From Chloroflexota bacterium (lineage in GTDB: Bacteria > Chloroflexota > UBA6077 > CF-72), in the NCBI GenBank assembly GCA_019242065.1, contig JAFAWJ010000310.1, positions 1-5,513 of the forward strand: DNA of 5,513 bases, given 5' to 3'. Positions 1 through 4,548 of the stretch are shown piece by piece. A model generated the notes under the pieces. The model was not told where the DNA came from. It saw only the letters and a list, made by a program, of their open reading frames with translations, and did no database searches. The position numbers were made by a program, and so were the translations under genes. Position 1 is the stretch's first letter, and each line of letters opens with the position of its first letter.

Positions 1-254
1 CCATCCCGCCCGGGCATCTCCTCGATGGGCTCCGCGGCGGCGAGCAATCCCCGCAGCTCTCCGATGCGTCCCTCGAGCAGCGCCAGCTCGTCCATCGCAT
101 CGCGCAGATCGAGATTCTCAGCCGGGTCGTTGCCGCCGGCGCGCGCGTCGCCGAGGCGAGCAGAAACCCTCGGCAACTCAGCCTCGAGTCGCGCCAGCTC
201 TTCCTCGAGCTCGCGCCGTCCCTCTGGAGTCAGTCGCACCGTCAGTCGTGCCAC
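1..254 (-). CDS. GreA/GreB-family transcription elongation factor, N-terminal part (cut by window edge)
   Basis: Gre factors enter the RNA polymerase secondary channel and stimulate cleavage of backtracked RNA. Reading leftward from a GTG at 254-252 gives 84 residues that stay open to the window edge. Visible features are the opening VRLTPEGRRELEEELARLE (residues 6-24), which resembles the TPEG-x-x-x-L-x-E-E-L start of GreA, and a heptad-like, charged two-helix coiled coil to about residue 75. The tip between the helices carries D43-P-A-E46-N47, matching the D-x-x-E-N acidic tip of GreA. Relative to E. coli GreA I count one extra residue just before the tip. The downstream ALLEGRIGELRGLL is also Gre-like. 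The C-terminal FKBP-like domain would lie outside the window; family members are about 155-165 residues. An in-frame TAG five codons upstream makes this GTG the first possible start. No good Shine-Dalgarno is present; a GGGAG lies too far away. The gene is divergent from the ABC operon. A Gre paralogue or Gre-like inhibitor cannot be excluded without the C-terminus. Confidence 0.85.
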   Translation of the reverse strand, partial: MARLTVRLTPEGRRELEEELARLEAELPRVSARLGDARAGGNDPAENLDLRDAMDELALLEGRIGELRGLLAAAEPIEEMPGRD

Positions 255-307
255 GGGGCTGGAATGCTACTCCCTCGACGCGCTTCTTGCCACATTCGGC
301 ACGCAAC
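255..307. promoter_or_regulatory. Divergent spacer between the gre-like gene and the ABC exporter operon
   Basis: This 53-bp gap must hold, or overlap, the promoters of both flanking genes. On the minus strand TAGCAT (269-264) resembles a -10 box. It lies 9 nt before the gre GTG, which would give an almost leaderless transcript; no convincing -35 is seen upstream of it. On the plus strand TTGCCA (287-292) matches five of six bases of TTGACA. A weak -10 (TATTGC, 313-318) lies inside the annotated start of the ATPase gene. These are consensus resemblances only. Confidence 0.3.
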
Positions 308-1354
308 ATGCCTATTGCGTTCGGCGTGCTGGAGCCGAACCCACCCATCGTGGCGATGGACCACGTCACCCGTCGCTACGGCGACCTGGCCGCAGTTGAC
401 GACGTCAGCCTCGAAGTCCCGCGGGGAACGATCTTAGGGGTGATTGGTCCCAGCGGATCAGGCAAGACCACGCTCGTCCGCATGCTCACCGGCACCCTCG
501 CGCCGACTGACGGCAACCTGACGGTGCTGGGCGAGCAGCCGCGCAAGTTCAAACGACGCACCCGCGAACGGCTCGGGTACATGCCGCAGCATTTCGTGCT
601 GTACGACGAGCTGACGGCCTGGGAGAACGTCTCCTTCGTCGCTTCGCTCTTCGGTCTCCTGTGGCCCAGGCGCGGCAAGCGCGTCAAGCAGATGTTGACC
701 TTGCTGGACCTCTGGGACGCACGCAACCGACGCGCCCGCCAACTGTCGGGCGGCATGCAGCGCCGTCTTGAGCTGGCCTGCGCCATGGTGCACGATCCGG
801 TGCTGCTGTTTGTCGACGAGCCGACAGCCGGCCTCGACCCGATGCTGCGTGAGACGGTGTGGAACGAGTTCCGACGCCTTCGCGACGCGGGCCGCACCCT
901 CGTCGTTACCACCCAGGTCGTCAGCGAAGCCGCCTACTGCGATTCGGTCGCGGTGCTGGCCCACGGTGGACTGATTGCGCTGGCACCACCGGAGGAGCTG
1001 CGGCGGCGGGCGTCCGGCGGCGACGTGATCGAGATCAAAACGGCGACGGCGTTCGACGGGGTGATCCTGAACGACCTGCCCGAAGTCCGCGAGGTGCGGC
1101 AGCACGCTCCGCGCGAGATCCTGGTCATCACCGACGACGCGGCCACCACAACGCCGCGGGTGGTCGAAGCCATTCAGTCCGCGGGCGGCACGGTCGTGTC
1201 AAGCAGCGAATACCGACCCACATTTGACGAGGTTTTCTCGCGTCTGGTCTCGCGCGCCGAGGCTCAGTCCGAGGCAGATACGGCCACTGCAGAGGAGAAC
1301 GCTGTTGGAGAAGCTGAAGGAAATCGTGACCCAACTGTTGCTCGGGCCGCTTAA
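308..1354 (+). CDS. ABC-2 type exporter, ATP-binding subunit
   Basis: This 348-residue protein is the nucleotide-binding subunit of an ABC exporter of the DrrA/YbhF/CcmA type; it hydrolyses ATP at the inner membrane face to drive its partner permease. Visible motifs are an aromatic A-loop Y24, Walker A GPSGSGKTT (47-55), Q-loop Q94 in YMPQHFVLYDELTAWENV, signature LSGGM (146-150), Walker B with catalytic E171 in LLFVDEPTAGLD, and a D-loop. The switch position reads TTQVVSEAAYCD, so the usual H-loop His is Gln203. Residues about 240-316 form the C-terminal regulatory region typical of ABC-2 ATPases (PTFDEVFSRL). An acidic, Ala-rich tail follows; its last part is translated over the start of the permease gene. 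I chose ATG 308; ATG 248 would run into the divergent gre gene. GTG 326 and ATG 356 remain possible starts, as none has a good Shine-Dalgarno. The substrate cannot be told from the sequence; a drug, lipid or peptide exporter is typical. Confidence 0.93.
   Translation: MPIAFGVLEPNPPIVAMDHVTRRYGDLAAVDDVSLEVPRGTILGVIGPSGSGKTTLVRMLTGTLAPTDGNLTVLGEQPRKFKRRTRERLGYMPQHFVLYDELTAWENVSFVASLFGLLWPRRGKRVKQMLTLLDLWDARNRRARQLSGGMQRRLELACAMVHDPVLLFVDEPTAGLDPMLRETVWNEFRRLRDAGRTLVVTTQVVSEAAYCDSVAVLAHGGLIALAPPEELRRRASGGDVIEIKTATAFDGVILNDLPEVREVRQHAPREILVITDDAATTTPRVVEAIQSAGGTVVSSSEYRPTFDEVFSRLVSRAEAQSEADTATAEENAVGEAEGNRDPTVARAA
1293..1297 (+). promoter_or_regulatory. Ribosome binding site for the ABC permease (AGGAG)
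   Basis: AGGAG sits 7 nt before TTG 1305, inside the 3' end of the ATPase gene. It is the only strong Shine-Dalgarno in the window, and it decides the permease start. Translation of the permease is therefore probably coupled to that of the ATPase. Confidence 0.7.
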
Positions 1355-2537
1355 GGTCTGGACCCGAACAACCGCGTTCGTCGGCAAGGACGTCATCGAG
1401 GTCATCCGCCAGCCGGGTGCGCTCTTCGGCCTGATCTTCGGGCCGTTTCTGATCATGGGTTTGTTCGGGCTGGGCTACAGCGGCCAGTACCGGCCGCTCA
1501 ACACCATCCTGGTCATTCCGGCGGACTCGAATTTGCCACGCGACCCGAATTATTACGCGCAGTATCTCGGTCAATCCATCGCGCTGACGCAGATCACCGA
1601 CGACGCCGACACGGCCCGTCAGGAGCTTCAGCAGCAGAAGATTGACCTGCTGATCGTCGCGCCCGACAACGTCGAGCAGAACTTTGCCAGTGGCCAGCAG
1701 TCCTCAATAGACATTGAGTACAACGAGCTGGACCCCGTCCGCGACAACTACGCACGCTTTGTCGCCGAGAGTCAGGTCGACCAGCTGAATCAAGCCATCG
1801 TGCAGCAGGTGGCGGCCTCCGGCGAGCAGTACGTGGTGCAGTCGACGGGGACGCAGCCGCCGACGCCGATTTCGCCCCAGGTGATCGCCGCACCGACACG
1901 GGCCGACATGAAGAACCTGGCCCCGATCAGTCCCGATGTCGTGGCCTTCTTCGCGCCCGCGGTGCTTGCCCTTGTGCTCCAGCACATGTGCGTCACGCTG
2001 ACGGCGCTGTCACTGGTGCGCGAGCGACTCAGCGGGGCGATGGACATTTTTCGCGTGGCGCCGGTGCGCTCGCTCGAGATCCTGGTCGGCAAATACCTGG
2101 CGTACGGGTTTTTCAGTGTGGCCATTGCCGCCGTGATCTGCTTTTTGCTGGTGGCGATCCTCAAGGTGCCGATGCTGAGCGACCCGATGAACGTCGCCAT
2201 CGTGGTGGCGCTGCTGTCGTTCGCGTCGCTCGGGCTGGGACTATTGATCTCAACCCTGGTGGATTCCGAGCGCGCGGCCGTCCAGTTCTCGATGCTGGTG
2301 CTGCTAGCCTCAGTGTTCTTCAGCGGGTTCGTGCTGCCCCTGGACCAGTTCCTGGCGCCGGTGCGACTGGCCGCTTACGCGCTGCCAGTGACCCACGGCA
2401 TCCAGTTACTGCAGGACTACATGCTGCGCGGCACGACCAACGAGCTGTGGGAGCTATACACGCTGGGGGCGATCGGCGTCGTGCTGTTCACCGCAACCAG
2501 CATTGGCGTGCGACGTAACCTGCGGTCGGCGGCCTGA
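1305..2537 (+). CDS. ABC-2 type exporter, permease subunit
   Basis: This 410-residue membrane protein is the transmembrane partner of the preceding ATPase and forms the export path, probably as a homodimer. Its architecture matches the ABC2_membrane_3 (YbhR/YhhJ-like) group: a short cytoplasmic N-terminus, TM1 (about 40-58), a large extracytoplasmic domain (about 60-210) with DLLIVAPDNVEQNFASG typical of the family, then TM2 (211-236), TM3 (260-287), TM4 (294-316), TM5 (326-345) and TM6 (384-402). The loop LVRERLSGAMDIFRVAPVR (237-255), between TM2 and TM3, is the conserved cytoplasmic coupling segment (E-R-x-x-G-T-x-x-x-x-x-x-x-P in relatives). The PVTHGIQLLQD segment (361-371) before the last TM is also typical. 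TTG 1305 is preferred because AGGAG lies 7 nt upstream. The in-frame ATG at 1224 would add 27 residues of basic sequence that shadow the ATPase. The gene overlaps the ATPase gene by 50 nt and ends 22 nt from the convergent SGNH gene. No hairpin terminator is visible in that gap. Confidence 0.92.
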   Translation: MEKLKEIVTQLLLGPLKVWTRTTAFVGKDVIEVIRQPGALFGLIFGPFLIMGLFGLGYSGQYRPLNTILVIPADSNLPRDPNYYAQYLGQSIALTQITDDADTARQELQQQKIDLLIVAPDNVEQNFASGQQSSIDIEYNELDPVRDNYARFVAESQVDQLNQAIVQQVAASGEQYVVQSTGTQPPTPISPQVIAAPTRADMKNLAPISPDVVAFFAPAVLALVLQHMCVTLTALSLVRERLSGAMDIFRVAPVRSLEILVGKYLAYGFFSVAIAAVICFLLVAILKVPMLSDPMNVAIVVALLSFASLGLGLLISTLVDSERAAVQFSMLVLLASVFFSGFVLPLDQFLAPVRLAAYALPVTHGIQLLQDYMLRGTTNELWELYTLGAIGVVLFTATSIGVRRNLRSAA

Positions 2538-2559
2538 AGCCTCAAGTAGCAGTACGACC

Positions 2560-3996
2560 TTACGGTTTGGTCACATATCCGCCGTCTTCGAGGTACTTCG
2601 CAACGGCGGCGGCGGTCACGTCGTGGCCGTACGCGCTCATGTGGGTATCAATCCTGAGGTACAGGCTCGCGCGATCCGGCAGCGAACGGAACTCTGGCAG
2701 CAGATCCAGCATGGGCACCCCGTCGGCCGCCGCGACAGACGCCAGGTCGCGCTGGGGACGATCCCAGTCCACCTCGTCGTCACGGAAGCGGAAGTTCGCC
2801 ATGGTCCGCGCCTGCATCTCGTCGTCGAACTGACTCATGTCAGGTAGCGACAGCAGCACCAGCGGCGCGCCGACCGACGCGGCGGTCTCGCGCGCATCAC
2901 CCAGATAGCGGCCGAAGAGCGGCCAGGCGACATCCAGCCAGTAGGTGTGCGGGATGTCGCGCAGGATTGTCCACTCGAAACTGGTCAGATTCAGGCGTTC
3001 CTGTTCGGCAGCCAGCGGGGCCGCGCCGGGAGCAGTCGAAATGCTGGGATCGATTGGCTCCCCGAACAATTTGCCGAGCAGCAGCGACTCGCTCCGAAGC
3101 CCATCCCAGAGGGCGTGAGCACGGGTGCGCAGACCAACTGGCGCCGCCGCTGCCGGCGGAGCGACCTGACCGCTATTGTGGTTGTTGCCGACGGGGTCGG
3201 GTAACGGCTGCGAGGGGTCCCAGGCGGCGGGCGGCGGTGGGCCGGGCAGGTTGTTGCGCGGGAACCACGAGCCACTGTCGTCCACGAGTTTGGCTGCATC
3301 CAGACCCCAGGTCATGCCTTTGGGGTGCTCAGGTGCATCTCGATAGCCGGCCATCGTGGCCAGCACGTTTTCCGAGATGTCGTTGCCGAGGAACGCGGCC
3401 AGGACGACCAGGTCGGGCTGGAGTTGCGCGACGTATTTCTTGAGCAGCCCGCTCTCGTTGTATTCGGTGTAGCCGCCGACGCCCGCGTCGATGATGCGCA
3501 CGTTGGTGTAGCCCGCGTCGTGCAGTTGCTTTTCGAGGACGGCTGGAAAGGTCTGTTCGTACGGCACCTGGCCGCCGACGGTGTAACTATCGCCCAACAC
3601 CACGATGCGGAACTCACCGGGCGGCTTGGTCGCGGGGAGCTCTGGGCCGACCATGCCCAGGGAATTGGTCTTGAGGACCTCGTCGTACTCGGTGGTCTTG
3701 AGTCGCACACACGTGTTGGGTCGCATGACGTAGCCCGCGTCGGGGTCCAGGATGTACAGACCCTTTTGAGTCTGTAGCTGTGTCCCAGCCCCGACACATT
3801 GCAGGCCGGCCAGGTTGTTGGCGTGCAGGTCGGCCACGCGTAGGCCGATTTCGCTGACCGCCGCCAGAAACACCACCGCCACGCCAACCAGGACGACGGC
3901 TTGCAGCCAGGGAAAGCCTCCCGTCGACCCGGACCGCGACCGTAGTGGGGAGCCGTGCCGTGGCGGATGGTCGGTGCGGACGACTCGGAGAACCAC
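2560..3996 (-). CDS. Membrane-anchored SGNH/GDSL-type hydrolase
   Basis: This 478-residue protein belongs to the SGNH superfamily, which includes esterases, O-acetyl transferases and deacetylases such as AlgX/AlgJ-type enzymes. An Arg-rich N-terminus (1-30) precedes one membrane helix (about 31-50), so the rest should lie outside the membrane. Catalytic blocks are visible in order: block I VVLGDSYTVGG with Ser137, block II AGVGGYTEYNE with Gly174/175, block III LGNDI with Asn205, and block V RIDTHMSAYGHD with Asp450 and His452. The Ser-Gly-Asn-His set looks intact. Between blocks III and V lies a Pro/Ala-rich, probably disordered stretch (about 249-286, with PGPPPPAAWDP). GTG 3996 is the first start after an in-frame TGA about 22 codons upstream. 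No Shine-Dalgarno precedes it, so a leaderless message is possible. The gene is divergent from the carbamoyltransferase operon across 100 bp. I infer that it works on the same product, for instance as an esterase or acyltransferase on a surface glycan or exported lipid. The substrate is unknown. Confidence 0.85.
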   Translation of the reverse strand: MVLRVVRTDHPPRHGSPLRSRSGSTGGFPWLQAVVLVGVAVVFLAAVSEIGLRVADLHANNLAGLQCVGAGTQLQTQKGLYILDPDAGYVMRPNTCVRLKTTEYDEVLKTNSLGMVGPELPATKPPGEFRIVVLGDSYTVGGQVPYEQTFPAVLEKQLHDAGYTNVRIIDAGVGGYTEYNESGLLKKYVAQLQPDLVVLAAFLGNDISENVLATMAGYRDAPEHPKGMTWGLDAAKLVDDSGSWFPRNNLPGPPPPAAWDPSQPLPDPVGNNHNSGQVAPPAAAAPVGLRTRAHALWDGLRSESLLLGKLFGEPIDPSISTAPGAAPLAAEQERLNLTSFEWTILRDIPHTYWLDVAWPLFGRYLGDARETAASVGAPLVLLSLPDMSQFDDEMQARTMANFRFRDDEVDWDRPQRDLASVAAADGVPMLDLLPEFRSLPDRASLYLRIDTHMSAYGHDVTAAAVAKYLEDGGYVTKP

Positions 3997-4063
3997 GTGT
4001 GCCGTGCATAGCGTAAGCCACGTGCCGTCACGCGCGAAACGTTTGGCACATGAAGATCACGTG
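3994..4063. repeat. Three CACGTG palindromes in the divergent control region (possible operators)
   Basis: CACGTG occurs at 3994-3999, 4019-4024 and 4058-4063; the third extends to the 8-bp palindrome TCACGTGA (4057-4064). The first overlaps the SGNH start codon, the second sits between the weak minus-strand -35 and -10 candidates, and the third overlaps the plus-strand -35. I found only two other copies in the window, both inside genes (3710-3715 and 4470-4475). Spacing between the three is 25 and 39 bp, so they are not in strict helical register. No regulator gene is present in the window. Confidence 0.35.
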
Positions 4064-4096
4064 ACAGGCGCCGATTCTCCTGTATCCTCGCCCCAA
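3997..4096. promoter_or_regulatory. Divergent control region between the SGNH gene and the carbamoyltransferase operon
   Basis: This 100-bp gap separates two oppositely read genes, neither of which has a Shine-Dalgarno. On the minus strand TATGCA (4010-4005) lies 8 nt before the SGNH GTG, a spacing that would give a leaderless transcript; its -35 is poor (GTGACG at 15-nt spacing). The plus-strand promoter and the CACGTG palindromes are listed separately. No further small ORF looks real here. Confidence 0.5.
4061..4088 (+). promoter_or_regulatory. Candidate promoter of the carbamoyltransferase operon
   Basis: GTGACA (4061-4066) matches five of six bases of TTGACA. A 16-nt spacer leads to TATCCT (4083-4088), which matches four of six bases of TATAAT. 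Transcription would begin near 4095-4097, at or just before ATG 4097, so the first gene would be read from a leaderless or nearly leaderless message. The lack of any Shine-Dalgarno before 4097 agrees with this. The TCACGTGA palindrome (4057-4064) overlaps the -35 box. Confidence 0.4.
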
Positions 4097-4303
4097 ATGG
4101 ATCGAGTGTCTCGCTCTCGACCTCGCCGCAACGTTGGCACGCAGGTCGCCGATCGCGTGTCCGTCTCGAGCGACCTCGTCTACCTGGTGTGGCGCCACAA
4201 GCTGTGGTGGATGCTGCCCCTGCTGGTGGCCCTGGTCATCCTCGCGGCGCTGGTGGTGCTGGAAGCCACGCCAATCGGCCCGCTGCTGTACCCCGTCTTC
4301 TAG
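4097..4303 (+). CDS. Small DUF5989-like (SxtK-like) membrane protein
   Basis: This 68-residue protein has a basic N-terminus (RSRPRRN, 6-12), a segment VYLVWRHKLWWMLP (28-41), one membrane helix (about 37-56), and a short tail ending GPLLYPVF. The W-R-x-K-x-W-W-x-x-P opening of the helix and the aromatic P-x-x-Y-P/T-x-F end match my memory of the DUF5989 family. These are roughly 50-residue proteins found beside NodU-type carbamoyltransferases, and SxtK of the saxitoxin cluster appears to be of this kind. Function is unknown; a membrane tether or partner for the cytoplasmic carbamoyltransferase is an inference. The N-terminus here is about 20 residues longer than I expect, so GTG 4106 or a later in-frame GTG could be the true start. 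The next gene starts 2 nt after the TAG, and no Shine-Dalgarno is seen. The short length limits homology by eye, but position and composition support it. Confidence 0.75.
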   Translation: MDRVSRSRPRRNVGTQVADRVSVSSDLVYLVWRHKLWWMLPLLVALVILAALVVLEATPIGPLLYPVF

Positions 4304-4305
4304 AA

Positions 4306-4548
4306 TTGGCCTGGCTCGTCGAGGTCTGGAAGGCGTACGCGCATCGCGCGGGCAGTTACCAGACACGGGTCATGCTGACGCTCGTCTATCTCGTCGTCCT
4401 TGGACCCGCCACGTTCGTCGCGCGGCTCTTCGGCGCCCGACTCATGGACCTCTCGCCGACCGGCGGCTCCACGTGGATCGCGCGGTCCAACGCCGAAGAT
4501 TCGCCAGAGTCTGAAAAGAGCCTCACGGCGCTGCGGCGTCAGTTTTGA
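4306..4548 (+). CDS. Small SxtJ-like membrane protein next to carbamoyltransferase
   Basis: This 80-residue protein starts at TTG 4306, two nt after the previous stop. The order is an amphipathic, aromatic N-terminus (WLVEVWKAYAHRAGSYQTR, residues 3-21), one membrane helix (about 22-40, MLTLVYLVVLGPATFVARLF), and a hydrophilic tail ending ALRRQF. A W-K-x-x-A-H-x-x-G-x-x-Q-x-R-x-x-L-T-x-x-Y opening and an A-x-R-R-Q-F end recur, as I remember them, in small proteins beside NodU-type carbamoyltransferases; these are related to SxtJ of saxitoxin clusters, which is longer. Function is unknown. No Shine-Dalgarno precedes the TTG, and the gene is probably translated by re-initiation after the DUF5989-like gene. 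An upstream ATG (4189) would add a non-hydrophobic shadow of the preceding gene and is rejected. The stop overlaps the carbamoyltransferase start in TTGA. Assignment to the SxtJ family is moderate; the gene itself is well supported by its placement. Confidence 0.7.
   Translation: MAWLVEVWKAYAHRAGSYQTRVMLTLVYLVVLGPATFVARLFGARLMDLSPTGGSTWIARSNAEDSPESEKSLTALRRQF

Noticed and set aside
376..1105. Long minus-strand open frames across the ATPase gene
   Set aside because: They are opposite-strand shadows of a clearly recognisable ABC ATPase. Their translations are Arg/Ser-rich or compositionally odd, with no domain I recognise; GC-rich DNA commonly leaves such frames open.
1224..1304. ATG 1224 as the start of the ABC permease
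   Set aside because: It would lengthen the overlap with the ATPase gene to 131 nt and add a basic stretch unlike family N-termini. TTG 1305 has a well-spaced AGGAG.
2538..2559. Bidirectional terminator between the convergent permease and SGNH genes
   Set aside because: The 22-bp gap has no clear inverted repeat and no T-run. Termination may be Rho-dependent or lie inside the genes, but nothing can be pointed to.
3325..3777. 150-codon plus-strand frame opposite the SGNH gene
   Set aside because: It lies antisense to the catalytic blocks I to III of the SGNH hydrolase. The antisense protein has no recognisable motif or plausible start signal.
308..3996. The ABC exporter as part of the carbamoyltransferase module
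   Set aside because: It is on the opposite side of, and convergent with, the SGNH gene, so it is not in the same operon or promoter unit. Adjacency alone is too weak to claim a shared pathway.
3815..4096. Upstream extension of the DUF5989-like gene to an ATG at 3815
   Set aside because: It would run through the divergent promoter region and about 180 bp of the SGNH gene on the opposite strand. The added residues are Arg/Thr-rich with no family likeness.
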